A stretch of 64,000 bases of DNA from Chryseobacterium endalhagicum (GCF_016745235.1 NZ_JAELVM010000001.1:199856-263855), one strand, 5' to 3'. Counted from the stretch's first letter, positions 16,679 through 25,413 are shown. Notes: a model not told the origin generated them from the letters alone. Made by a program: numbers and translations.

Positions 16679-17275
16679 ATGGGACGGTACGCAAATTTTC
16701 CATTAACGGTTGAAGACTTAAGATTTTTAGATCTTAAATTTTTATCTAAACATGACTATTTATCACCTAACTCTATACAATCAGGAGTTATAACATGGAG
16801 TAATAAAACAGGGGATAAAAACAGCATTTCTGTGTCTAGCATCATAGATAATGACGCCGGGGTCCTGACCTTGAATTATATTCTCAACAACGATGAAAAA
16901 ATAAATTATCAAATACAGCTTGCCTCTAAAACCTCCAATCTAGGAAAAGGTTTAGTTTGGTTTTTTATCTGTCCCTTCACGGGTCGATATTGCCGTAAAT
17001 TACATCTGATCAATGGTTATTTTCAACACAGAACAGCAAATCCTAATTTAATGTATGAAAAACAAATTGAGCCGAAAATATGGAGGGTATGGAATAAGAC
17101 ATTCGGAGCAGAATTCAATGACCATTTATATTTTGAACTGCATAAAAAATACTTCAAAAAATTTTATAATGGTAAAATAACTAAACGGTATGCCCGGATA
17201 AGAAAAAAATTAAATCAGAGAGATGAAGTAGATTTAAAAGAATTGGAGAAATTATTTTCCAAAGACTATGAATAA
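16679..17275 (+). CDS. protein of unknown function with CPFTGRYCRKLH motif
   Basis: 198 residues, cytoplasmic by appearance. A central ICPFTGRYCRKLHLINGYFQHR motif (Cys98, Cys105, two histidines) could bind metal. The C-terminal third is very basic (KKYFKKFYNGKITKRYARIRKKL), which may bind nucleic acid. From memory similar proteins occur in other flavobacteria, but no function is known to me. Cargo of the ssrA element. Confidence 0.6.
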   Translation: MGRYANFPLTVEDLRFLDLKFLSKHDYLSPNSIQSGVITWSNKTGDKNSISVSSIIDNDAGVLTLNYILNNDEKINYQIQLASKTSNLGKGLVWFFICPFTGRYCRKLHLINGYFQHRTANPNLMYEKQIEPKIWRVWNKTFGAEFNDHLYFELHKKYFKKFYNGKITKRYARIRKKLNQRDEVDLKELEKLFSKDYE

Positions 17276-17819
17276 TGATTATTACATTCTTGAAAATATT
17301 TTTATCTTCGTAGCAATAATTTCAACGAAAACAAAAGCGTAAGCTGTTATTTGGGTCAGAGAAAACCGCTAATTTTCCTCAAGCAAACCTTAAATGACAG
17401 ACTTGCGCCTGTGTTCCTATACGGGTACGGGCGGGGTCTTTCTGGTTTGTGGGTTCTTAGCGGTACCTCTCTGACGGATTGACCTTTGCTCCGTACCTTT
17501 CTGTATTTTCTCATCATTTTATAATAATAGAAATTTACCAAAGATACTGGCTGGATATTATGTAATACGACATGTTTTGTCGCTGCTGCATGATACTTTT
17601 GTGTGTGACAAAGAAACAGGAACAACTTTAAACATTATTATTATGAAAGTACTTAACCGATCGCCTGTATAATTGCTAAACAGATGATTTTAAAGCATTG
17701 GAAATTAGCTACTAGCAAAAATCAAAGCTTATAGAATTGTCATAACAGCTTCATTTAATATCACATATTAGTGATAATGAAAATTTAATTATATTTAACA
17801 CCTAAAAACCAACAATTAA
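17276..17819. other. 540-bp gap with a G/C-richer block
   Basis: 17321-17345 carries ACAAAAGCGTAAGC, a relative of the element's repeats, with TATCTTCG (17302-17309) looking like a -7 box before it. 17380-17500 is G/C-richer than all neighbouring cargo. A minus-strand frame of 89 codons here has biased, Arg/Pro-rich composition and no initiation context, so I do not call it. The promoter of the JAMM-like gene probably lies at 17780-17800. Confidence 0.35.
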
Positions 17820-19460
17820 ATGAGAAAAAAAATTATTCTCAGGCTGTTTTTTCTAACAGCCTTCATGGCCTTACTGTGGTCATGCCGTAGTGAAGATTTT
17901 GCAAAAAATGAAAGTGAATCTCAACGAAATAATGCAGATTTTTTCAAACATCAAGTTTCAAAATTCTCTAAAGACGCTCCAGATTATATTAGCATTCTTG
18001 AAAACTACAACAAAGAGAAGGACTTTCTTTCTACAATGAGTGATCAGAAAGGAATGCCTTTATGGGATAAGATGAAGGTGATAGCAAAAGAAACAGAAAC
18101 AGGACTTATAATTCCTCTTTCTCATGATAATGAAAATATGAGTTCAATTATTTTTGTTTCTTTTGACTCCAAAAATACCGTGACTGGTATAAATAATTGT
18201 GATAACAATACTCTTCAAAATATTGTTTATGATGGAAAAATTGAACATGACATTCGCGAAGAGCTCCTTTATACTTTTATGTATATGGATAATCAGACAT
18301 TTGGAAATGAATATTTCACAGCTATTCCAGAAGATTTATTCAAAGGCAAGAAGTATAATTTAAGATATGGAAGAATGAAGTTAAAAGACTTTGAAACTCC
18401 AGATATTTCAGGAAATGAAGCAAATAAAATTATTACTACTGAATCTTGTAGTAATTACTGGTCTTGCAAAAACCATGAGACTTGGAGTTCTTGTGATCAC
18501 TGTGGCTTATGTTATATGACATCTTGTACAACAGTATTAATATATATACCAGAAGGACCTTCAGTTCCAGGTGGTGGAAATCCTGGAAATCCTGACAATG
18601 GCGGTGGCGGAGTCCCGGGCAGTGGCCCACCTCCTAAAGACCCTTGTAGAGTACCCGTTGAGAATGGCCCGTTTTATAAACTTCATAATCCTTGTGAAAA
18701 CGGGAACCCAGATGATACTTTTGGAGAAGATCCATGCAAAATAGCAAAAGGACCAGTGAGTAATGTAAATAATATTATTCACGTATCCACTATAGCCAGT
18801 GAAGTAAAAGCCTTGGAATCACACGCCAAAAACAGTTTTACAGAATATGGAATGGCTGTTGTCAATGCCGGATCATCTATTATTGCACAAGATCCATATA
18901 GTAACAATGATCCTTCAAACCCCGGATCAGTAAACATTATTTATCCAACAATAGGTGATCCTCTTGTTGATGCGCATAGCCATCCAAGTCATGGCGCTGC
19001 ACCTCCTTCTGTTAAGGATCTGTATGCTACGATTAATACGGCTCAAATATATCCTACATATTTAGGTTCTTTTGTTTTCGCACATAATGGTACAAAATAT
19101 GCTTTTGTCATTACAAACAAGGAAAAAGCATTGTTATTTTTAGAAAATTATCCAATTTCTGAAAACACTACAAATGAAGGAAGAATTTTTAATACTAAAA
19201 GTGATTTAGGTACTGACTTTAATGAAATATACAAAAGCTTTATGTCAGGTAAATTTCCGGCGTATTCAGGAAGCGATCAAAATGACGGTATGGAATCAGC
19301 ATATGCATATATATTGGAAAAATATGATGTGGGGATTAATTTAGCTAAGACAGATGCAGGTGGACAACTGAAACCACTTAAATCTGTTTCATTTAAACAC
19401 ACCATTCCCGCATCTGGTGGAAAAAAAGTAACAGCTTTTAAAGCTGAACCATGTCCTTAA
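17820..19460 (+). CDS. lipoprotein with JAMM-like metallopeptidase motif
   Basis: 546 residues. Lipoprotein signal with lipobox LLWSC (Cys22). Then a 200-residue unknown N-terminal region, a cysteine-rich stretch (CSNYWSCKNH...CDHCGLCYMTSC), a Gly/Pro-rich linker, and a C-terminal domain. That domain holds HSHP (386-389), Ser397 and Asp400, i.e. HxH-x8-SxxD, with Glu342 in TEYG a candidate for the catalytic glutamate of the JAMM/MPN+ zinc peptidase motif. Predicted outer-membrane or periplasmic, so not a ubiquitin-type enzyme; substrate unknown. Pairs with the small exported gene 17 bp downstream. Confidence 0.72.
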   Translation: MRKKIILRLFFLTAFMALLWSCRSEDFAKNESESQRNNADFFKHQVSKFSKDAPDYISILENYNKEKDFLSTMSDQKGMPLWDKMKVIAKETETGLIIPLSHDNENMSSIIFVSFDSKNTVTGINNCDNNTLQNIVYDGKIEHDIREELLYTFMYMDNQTFGNEYFTAIPEDLFKGKKYNLRYGRMKLKDFETPDISGNEANKIITTESCSNYWSCKNHETWSSCDHCGLCYMTSCTTVLIYIPEGPSVPGGGNPGNPDNGGGGVPGSGPPPKDPCRVPVENGPFYKLHNPCENGNPDDTFGEDPCKIAKGPVSNVNNIIHVSTIASEVKALESHAKNSFTEYGMAVVNAGSSIIAQDPYSNNDPSNPGSVNIIYPTIGDPLVDAHSHPSHGAAPPSVKDLYATINTAQIYPTYLGSFVFAHNGTKYAFVITNKEKALLFLENYPISENTTNEGRIFNTKSDLGTDFNEIYKSFMSGKFPAYSGSDQNDGMESAYAYILEKYDVGINLAKTDAGGQLKPLKSVSFKHTIPASGGKKVTAFKAEPCP

Positions 19461-19477
19461 TTTTAAATCAAAATACT

Positions 19478-19972
19478 ATGAAAGCAAAAATATTTATCGC
19501 ACTATTCATTTTTTTATTATTTACTTTTTGTAAATCACAAACATCTGAGCCAGTGAGTTTAACTCAATATCCTAATTTATATAGTGAGACAATTTCTAAG
19601 ATTAATAATATAATACCTACTAAATCTAGCTATTATGGTCAACCACTTTCTGTTTTTTTACAAGCCCTAGCACAGCAAAATTTAATTATAAAAGCATACG
19701 ATCCGGGGCCTTATAATAATAAATTTTTAAAATTAATGTTCATTAATGACTCTGAAAGTTCGACAAAAATATGGAGGAACTTTTATGTAGAACCACATAT
19801 TGAAATTACTTTCCAGCAGCCTTTCGATTTTCAACAGGCCAGTACAATATTAAATCAATATCATTGGTTCTGGAATTCAAATTCTGAAAATTTTTATAAA
19901 GATTTAATTATTGCAAAAATTGAGTTTTGGTATGTAAGTGGAATTTCAGATAGAGATGCCCCACCTAAGTAA
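19478..19972 (+). CDS. exported partner protein of the JAMM-like lipoprotein
   Basis: The ATG at 19478 (MKAKIFIALFIFLLFTF) opens a signal peptide; 164 residues. No recognised domain in the mature part (SLTQYPNLYSETISKINNIIPTKSSYYG). 17 bp after the JAMM-like gene and before a strong terminator, so a two-gene operon. An inhibitor or immunity role is possible but is only inferred from the pairing. Confidence 0.62.
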   Translation: MKAKIFIALFIFLLFTFCKSQTSEPVSLTQYPNLYSETISKINNIIPTKSSYYGQPLSVFLQALAQQNLIIKAYDPGPYNNKFLKLMFINDSESSTKIWRNFYVEPHIEITFQQPFDFQQASTILNQYHWFWNSNSENFYKDLIIAKIEFWYVSGISDRDAPPK

Positions 19973-19990
19973 TCAATAGAATAGTAGTAT

Positions 19991-20019
19991 AACTCCTCTA
20001 AAATTTTAGAGGAGTTTTT
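19991..20019 (+). terminator. rho-independent terminator of the JAMM operon
   Basis: Perfect palindrome AACTCCTCTAAAA / TTTTAGAGGAGTT followed by Ts, 18 bp after the stop codon. Confidence 0.85.
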
Positions 20020-20150
20020 AATTTATTAGGTAACAACTAAAAGTTAGATTTACACTTGCTATTTCATTGTAAAATTATTTAATAACATATATTAAATTAT
20101 AAGAGTTTCATTGAATGGTTGGGAAAATGTTGGGAAAAATTAAAAAACAA

Positions 20151-20187
20151 AAACCGTAATACTTTATATAATTGAGTATTACGGTTT
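20151..20187. terminator. hairpin near the right end of the element
   Basis: Stem AAACCGTAATACT / AGTATTACGGTTT (13 bp), 11-base loop; A-rich before and T-poor after, so it may act on the minus strand, insulating the element from ssrA. The 450 bp from 19973 to ssrA holds no gene. Confidence 0.55.
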
Positions 20188-20347
20188 ACTATTGTGGTCC
20201 CAACTAGACTCAAGGAAGTAATTTTTAGAACTTGATAAACCTGACAATGAACTTAGCAAAACTTAGTTTATCAGATGCTGATAAATGCTAACAATTCAAA
20301 TTCTCTGAAATTAAGGGAAATAGAAAAATTTGTTAAAAAATGATAGT

Positions 20348-20368
20348 TACTGACTAAATACTGACTAA
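20348..20368 (+). repeat. integrase arm-type sites, two copies
   Basis: TACTGACTAA at 20348-20357 and 20359-20368, again 11 bp apart and in the same orientation as the three copies at 10356-10387. They lie 41 bp inside the att core. Confidence 0.75.
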
Positions 20369-20409
20369 AATAAAAATAACCGCCTGAAAAACAAACGGTT
20401 ATAGCTAAA

Positions 20410-20427
20410 TTGGTGGAGTTGGAGGGA
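20410..20427 (+). repeat. att core, ssrA-proximal copy
   Basis: Exact 18-bp copy of 10202-10219. It forms the 3' end of ssrA, so insertion leaves the tmRNA gene intact. Confidence 0.9.
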
Positions 20428-20809
20428 TTCGAACCCTCGTCCAAACAAGCAATACATAAGATTTCTACATGCTTATTCTACTATTGGTTTTCGACTGGAG
20501 GCAGAGAGCAGACACCCAACTTCCAGCTTATCTTCTGAAATTTTCGAGTTCCAGCCAAAGCATCTGAAACCTTATTCCCGCATTCCTATATCCCAGGATC
20601 AAACGCCGCAGAACAGAGCATTTGTGGAATATCTTGCTTCCTTACTATCTTCAGGAAAACGCTTGATCTACTATACTTCGATATTAAGCTGCAAGAGCGA
20701 ACTCTTCGTTGCCAGTTAAAATTTTGTAGCAAGGGATTAAAGAGATCGCGCTACGGTTCTCTGCATGCTTACTTACCCATTGGTCTTGCTGTCGAAACCA
20801 GTCAACCCC
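20411..20809 (-). ncRNA. ssrA: transfer-messenger RNA
   Basis: Rescues stalled ribosomes and tags the nascent peptide. The 5' end GGGGUUGACUGGUUUCGACA and the 3' end GGUUCGAAUCCCUCCAACUC-CACCA are classic; GGGGUUG pairs with CAACUCC to make the acceptor stem, and CCA is encoded. About 399 nt. The tag frame ends GNEEFALAA then TAA, with GGC the likely resume codon. The last 17 bases coincide with the element's att core. Confidence 0.95.
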
Positions 20810-20922
20810 ATGAATAAAGTGAAGGCAAAGATAATGCTTTTTGTTCAAATACAGTTAATATCTCATATTGCTTTTTTAATTATGCTGTAGAGATTATATT
20901 TTGAACCCTTGAAATAATAAAA

Positions 20923-20948
20923 CTGCCGGCAAAAAAAGCTGCCGGCAG
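20923..20948 (-). terminator. terminator of the adhesin gene
   Basis: CTGCCGGCA / TGCCGGCAG stem with an 8-base loop; on the minus strand it is followed by TTTTATTATT. Lies 12 bp past the adhesin stop. Confidence 0.85.
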
Positions 20949-20959
20949 GTGAAGATTGA

Positions 20960-23900
20960 TTAATCTCTGTTTTTTAATAAGATCCATCCGGATATTTCTA
21001 CCGGTTTTTTGGTGATCTTATCTTCCCAGAATAATCTATACCAATACGTGTCGGAAGGAAGTGGGCTGTCCAGATATCTTCCGTTCCATATCGGGGTTTT
21101 TGTACTGATTTTAAAAATAGTTTTTCCGTACTTGTCAAAAATACTACCCTGGAAATTACCATACTTGCTGATTTCGCTGAAATTGATCACGTCATTTCTG
21201 CCGTCATTATTGGGAGTGATCACATTGGACATGAAAAACGTGTAATAAGTTGCATTGGTTTCGCATAATGCACCTCTGTTTCTTACTTTAATAGGATATT
21301 GTGTATTTCTGAGCACATGGGTAAATATGTTGGATGACTGCCAGGTTACTCCTCCGTCTATCGAGTATTCTGCCGGAAGGTTTCCGCTGTTTTTGATATT
21401 GATGGTTAATGTATTGTCTTTATAGTCAATACTTAGAATTTCCGGAGTAACAATATATTTTACCGTAGCAGTAAACGTTTTTGAACAGACGCCATTGTTT
21501 ATGGTGACTGAATAGGTTCCTGCAAGCTCTATATTGATGGTTTGGGTTGTTGCCCCCGTATTCCATAAGTAAGTGTAATTAGGTCCGGCTCCGGCATCCA
21601 GAATGGATTTATCACCTTTACAGATTTCAATATCTTTTAAGGTGGAAACTATTTCAGGAACCACTTTGATCGTTATCGTGGCAGATGTTTGAGCAGGGCA
21701 TCCGTTAGAGCCTGTTCCTGTTACGGTATACGTTGTAGTTGTGGTGGGTGAAACCACTTGTGTATTTCCATTACCTGTAAGTCCGGTCCATGTATACGCA
21801 GCAGCTCCTGTTGCAGTAAGGATTACAGATTCCCCAAGACAGATGGTGGTTTTAGGAGCTGAAACGGTAATAGTCGGAGGTGTTGTATTTTTTATAACGG
21901 TTACCGAAGCTTGATTCACGCATCCGGAAGGGGTTGCGCTTGTGATGGTAAGGGTGTAAGTTCCTGCGTTATTCACCGTAGGAGTTAAAGTATTGGCTCC
22001 CGAAACAATAGTTCCTCCATTGGCAGCTGTCCATAGAAATGTAGCTCCAGGCTGATAAATAGAAGCTGTTGCGTTGAGGGTGACCTGTGGATTAACACAG
22101 GTAATCTGCTCAGGTGGTGCAATGTTTACTGTGATTGCATTATCCATCGCAACGATTACGGATTTTTGATACTGGCATCCGGAAGGTGTTGTTGCCGTAA
22201 CGGTATACGTGCCGGGTACGGTAATCGTGTTGGTGGCTCCATTCACGCCATTTGACCATGTAAATGTATTTCCTGTGCCTTGTGAAGTGGCGGTTAATAC
22301 CGTTGAAGATCCCTGGCAGAAACTAAGATTTCCTGAAACCTGCAGATTGGGATTGTTTTCTGCTGCAATTGTAATAGAAGCCGGAGTGCTTGAGCATAAT
22401 CCGCTTGATCCTGTTAAAGTATACGTTCCGGGAGTTGTAATCGTGATAGATTGCGTTGTTGCGCCTGTGGACCACGTATTCCCTGTTGTATTGCTTGAAG
22501 TTAAAGTAACGCTTCCTCCATAGCAGATCGCTGTAGAAGATGCACTGATGGTTGGTACAGGATATTGCGTCACGGAAAGCTGCAGTTGAGCCACTTTGAA
22601 ACAGGTTGCAGATTTTACCCGTACATAGATCGTAGCATTTCCCGAGTTATAAGCCGTAGGATTTGCAATGGTATTCGCATTTCCTGCAACCGCATCCGCT
22701 TGATTCACATAATAATCAAAACTTATCGCTGCGGTTGTACTGATATTAGGCTGTGATGAGGTAAGATCAAAAGTGGCGGTCGCTGTATTGGAACATTGGC
22801 TTAAGCTTGAGTTCTGTACAGCAGGAACAAGGCCCTGGGTCACTGTGACAGATTTCGTGTACTGACAGTTGGCAGGAGTTTTCATCGTAACCGTATAAGT
22901 TCCCGGAGCGGTTACCGTGATTGATGGTGTTGTAGCGCCTGTAGACCATGTGTAGGTGTTTCCCGTTCCCGATGAAGCGGCTGTAAGTTGTGTACTGGCT
23001 GAATCACATAAAAGCAAATTCCCTGTCACCGTTACATTGGGATCACTCTCCTTATTTATGGTGATTGAAACTGGACTACTGGTACAGCTTCCGCTTGTGT
23101 TGGTTAAAGTATAAGTACCTTCGGTTGTAATAGTGATTGATGGAGTTGTTGCACCGGTTGACCACGTATTCCCGGTGGTACTGCTCGATGTGAGCGTAAC
23201 ATTTCCTCCATAGCATATCGTAGGAGAGGATGCTGTGATGGTAGGTGTTGCAGATTGTGTAATATTTAATTGTAATTCTGTAATTTTAAAGCAGGTTGCT
23301 GATTTGACACGAACATAGATTGTTGTATTACCCGAGCTGTAAGCGGCAGGATTCGTAATGGTATTCCCGTTTCCTGCGACTGCGTCTGCCTGATTTACAT
23401 AATAATCAAAACTTACATTGGCTGTTGAGCTGATAGCAGGCTGCGACGAGGTAAGATCGAAAATAGCAGTTGCCGTATTAGAACATTGGCTTAAACTTGA
23501 ATTCTGAACAGCAGGGACAGTTCCCTGTGTTACCGTTGCTGTTTTTGTATACTGGCAGTTGGCTGGTGTTTTCACGGTAACTGTATATGTTCCCGGTGCC
23601 GTAACTGAAATTGTATTTCCCGTGGCTCCTGTGGACCAGGTGTAAGTATTTCCCGTTCCGGTAGAAGAAGCAGTAAGCTGCGTACTGGCCGATTCACAGA
23701 GTACTAAATTCCCGGTGATATTGACAGTAGGGTCAGTATCCTGAGTAATAGTAGTGGAAACCGGAGCGCTTGTACAGGTTCCGTTTGTTGTGGTTAAAGT
23801 ATAGGTTCCTGGAGCTGTTACCGTGATAGATGATGTAGTGGCTCCCGTAGACCATGTGTTTCCTGTGGTCACATTGGAAGTTAAAGTTACACTTCCTCCC

Positions 23901-24793
23901 GGACATAAAACAAGGGCCGACGGTGTTATTGCGGCAGTAATACTTTTGTTTCTGAAAACAATGGCATTGGTCTGTTTACAGGCATTGATCGTGCTTCCCG
24001 GACTGTTCGGGTCATGGTAGTTAATGCTGTAATAATAAGTATTCGTAGTATTTACGGTAGCAGGGGAGGTGATTGGGTTCGTTCCGGTTGCTGCATTATT
24101 GGCACTGTTAAAATAAGTAACGGTGAAATTGGGGTTTCCGTTTAATATTCCAGCAGATAAAGAACTGAAATCGAAGGTGGCAGTCGTGCCACAGATTGGG
24201 ATCTCGCGTGGTGAATTGGCGTTCGGGCCCGGTGTTCCCGGTGGTATAAACGGATTCGGAGCTGAAGATGTATTATTAAAAGGGGAAACAAAAGTAGCCG
24301 TTCCTCCCCATGTCAGATTAAAAGTATATACCGTAGTAGACCAGTTATCCAGATATAAATAATAAGTCTGTCCCGCAACCACATCCATATAACGGCAGTA
24401 AGGGTCGCTGAAGCCTCCCGGTGATGAGGTGTTGGTATTCGTCATATTCATTCCCGTGCTGGTAAGGTCTCCTGATGCATTACACCGGATCGGGCTTCCC
24501 AGGTTGGTGCAGCTTGCGTTAGGTCCGTAGATGGCCCAGTCGTAATCCACAGGTCCCGTAGGAACAAGATTAAATGTCAGGGTTCCGCTGGTTGCAATGG
24601 TGAATTTATACCATACGGAATGATGTTCCCCGGATAAGCATCCGCCGACATTTTCGTTGATGTTTCCAATTCCCGATGGCGTATAATTGATATTAGAGTT
24701 TCCACACACCGTAATGGCGGAATTACAGTCTTCCTGAGCAGAAATAAAAGTATAGGAGGTGAATAAAAATAAGAGGAGTAATTTTCTTACCAT
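20960..24793 (-). CDS. large T9SS-exported adhesin with type B sorting domain
   Basis: The start at 24793 (MVRKLLLLFLFTSYTFISAQED) gives a clean signal peptide and 1277 residues; a longer frame adds 39 unlikely residues. Domains: an N-terminal beta-sandwich (HHSVWYKFTIATSGTLTFNLVP...VDYDWAIYGP), then many Ig/PKD-like repeats with G[DS]VTLT and WSTGATT motifs, then a C-terminal gliding-motility type B domain (NVITPNNDGRNDVINF...SGWILLKNRD) that directs T9SS export and surface attachment. Two 690-bp units near 22.5-23.9 kb are near-copies. Probably an adhesin or SprB-like surface filament; ligand unknown. Confidence 0.88.
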   Translation of the reverse strand: MVRKLLLLFLFTSYTFISAQEDCNSAITVCGNSNINYTPSGIGNINENVGGCLSGEHHSVWYKFTIATSGTLTFNLVPTGPVDYDWAIYGPNASCTNLGSPIRCNASGDLTSTGMNMTNTNTSSPGGFSDPYCRYMDVVAGQTYYLYLDNWSTTVYTFNLTWGGTATFVSPFNNTSSAPNPFIPPGTPGPNANSPREIPICGTTATFDFSSLSAGILNGNPNFTVTYFNSANNAATGTNPITSPATVNTTNTYYYSINYHDPNSPGSTINACKQTNAIVFRNKSITAAITPSALVLCPGGSVTLTSNVTTGNTWSTGATTSSITVTAPGTYTLTTTNGTCTSAPVSTTITQDTDPTVNITGNLVLCESASTQLTASSTGTGNTYTWSTGATGNTISVTAPGTYTVTVKTPANCQYTKTATVTQGTVPAVQNSSLSQCSNTATAIFDLTSSQPAISSTANVSFDYYVNQADAVAGNGNTITNPAAYSSGNTTIYVRVKSATCFKITELQLNITQSATPTITASSPTICYGGNVTLTSSSTTGNTWSTGATTPSITITTEGTYTLTNTSGSCTSSPVSITINKESDPNVTVTGNLLLCDSASTQLTAASSGTGNTYTWSTGATTPSITVTAPGTYTVTMKTPANCQYTKSVTVTQGLVPAVQNSSLSQCSNTATATFDLTSSQPNISTTAAISFDYYVNQADAVAGNANTIANPTAYNSGNATIYVRVKSATCFKVAQLQLSVTQYPVPTISASSTAICYGGSVTLTSSNTTGNTWSTGATTQSITITTPGTYTLTGSSGLCSSTPASITIAAENNPNLQVSGNLSFCQGSSTVLTATSQGTGNTFTWSNGVNGATNTITVPGTYTVTATTPSGCQYQKSVIVAMDNAITVNIAPPEQITCVNPQVTLNATASIYQPGATFLWTAANGGTIVSGANTLTPTVNNAGTYTLTITSATPSGCVNQASVTVIKNTTPPTITVSAPKTTICLGESVILTATGAAAYTWTGLTGNGNTQVVSPTTTTTYTVTGTGSNGCPAQTSATITIKVVPEIVSTLKDIEICKGDKSILDAGAGPNYTYLWNTGATTQTINIELAGTYSVTINNGVCSKTFTATVKYIVTPEILSIDYKDNTLTINIKNSGNLPAEYSIDGGVTWQSSNIFTHVLRNTQYPIKVRNRGALCETNATYYTFFMSNVITPNNDGRNDVINFSEISKYGNFQGSIFDKYGKTIFKISTKTPIWNGRYLDSPLPSDTYWYRLFWEDKITKKPVEISGWILLKNRD
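22522..23910 (-). repeat. two in-frame 690-bp (230-residue) repeats in the adhesin
   Basis: The segment with TTGNTWSTGATT recurs at about 23851, 23161 and 22471, always 690 bp apart. The first two units align along their full length (each with GTGNTYTWSTGA, LSQCSNTATA, FDYYVNQADAVAG, IYVRVKSATCF); a third is partial and diverged. A likely site for copy-number change. Boundaries approximate. Confidence 0.7.
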
Positions 24794-25195
24794 ATTGAAC
24801 AAAGGTATTTTATAAAGAAAAATTTGAAGAAAATAAAGTATGTTTTGTGTTAATAGAGCACTATCAGGGGAGTGTGGGGAAGAAATAGAGAAAAAAAGAA
24901 GATATTGCAAAAAGAGAATTCTTTCCCGTTGTTTTCATAGTGGTCTGGTTTTTAGAGTTTTAATCATCGCAAATCTAATTAAAATAAATTTATCATAAAG
25001 TATTTTCGTTATATTTTAAATAAAATCATGTTATTAGTTAAAATTATACGTTTTTAATGTTAAATTTAAGTTTAATATTAATGATTTGTTAATTTATTAA
25101 AATGAGATAATAGCCTGAAAAATATTTTTTAGATGGTATGACTTGCAGATTAATGAAAAAATGTTAACTTTGCAATCCAAAATGAGATGTAAAAT
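24794..25195. promoter_or_regulatory. adhesin/rpsU intergenic region with rpsU promoter
   Basis: 400 bp between divergent genes. The rpsU promoter is TTG (25143-25145), 19 bases, then TAACTTTG (25165-25172), giving a leader of about 20 bases. The rest is A/T-rich without other recognisable features. Confidence 0.6.
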
Positions 25196-25393
25196 ATGTT
25201 AATAATTCCAGTAAAAGATGGGGAATCCATCGACAGAGCTTTAAAAAAATATAAAAGAAAATTTGATAAAACGGGTACAGTTCGTCAATTAAGATCTAGA
25301 CAGCAGTTTATTAAGCCTTCTGTAACTTTAAGACAAGCTAGACTAAAAGCCGCTCACAAACAGAGAGGGCTTAGCAAGGAAGAGCAGGCTTAA
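25196..25393 (+). CDS. rpsU: 30S ribosomal protein S21
   Basis: 65 residues, very basic, matching bS21 in full (MLIIPVKDGESIDRALKKYKRKFDKTG...RQLRSRQQFIKPS). bS21 lies near the anti-Shine-Dalgarno region of 16S rRNA. Opens the conserved rpsU-xerC-hpf-tRNA-tuf block of Bacteroidota. Confidence 0.95.
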   Translation: MLIIPVKDGESIDRALKKYKRKFDKTGTVRQLRSRQQFIKPSVTLRQARLKAAHKQRGLSKEEQA

Positions 25394-25413
25394 GATTTTT
25401 CTTAACCACATAT

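Larger units (their letters stand above)
10202..20427. mobile_element. integrated genetic element at the 3' end of ssrA
   Basis: About 10.2 kb bounded by an exact 18-bp direct repeat equal to the 3' end of the tmRNA gene. Contents in order: tyrosine integrase, a 266-residue unknown, an excisionase-like HTH protein, a 135-residue unknown, a replication-initiator-like protein, then cargo (zinc-ribbon protein, gene remnants, DUF4468 protein, two-cysteine protein, JAMM-like lipoprotein, exported partner). Arm-type repeats lie inside both ends. No relaxase, conjugation, capsid or portal gene is present, so it may be a mobilisable island or satellite (inference). Clearly more A/T-rich than the flanks. 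Confidence 0.88.

Noticed and set aside
14724..17345. Integron-like attC interpretation of the ACAAAAGTTA / ACAAAAGCGTTAGC repeats
   Set aside because: The repeats lack paired R'/R'' core sites with the required GTTRRRY ends, and no integron-type integrase is present.
17356..17625. 89-codon minus-strand frame in the element cargo
   Set aside because: Arg/Pro-rich and His-rich composition, no promoter or ribosome-binding context, and it lies in an otherwise non-coding gap; more likely a chance frame in a G/C-richer block.
20101..20230. A possible second attachment scar (GTGGTCCCAACTAGACTC) near the right end of the element
   Set aside because: It resembles a tRNA 3' end only loosely, and no second copy was found in the window.
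10202..20427. Prophage interpretation of the ssrA element
   Set aside because: No capsid, portal, terminase, tail or lysis gene is recognisable in 10 kb.
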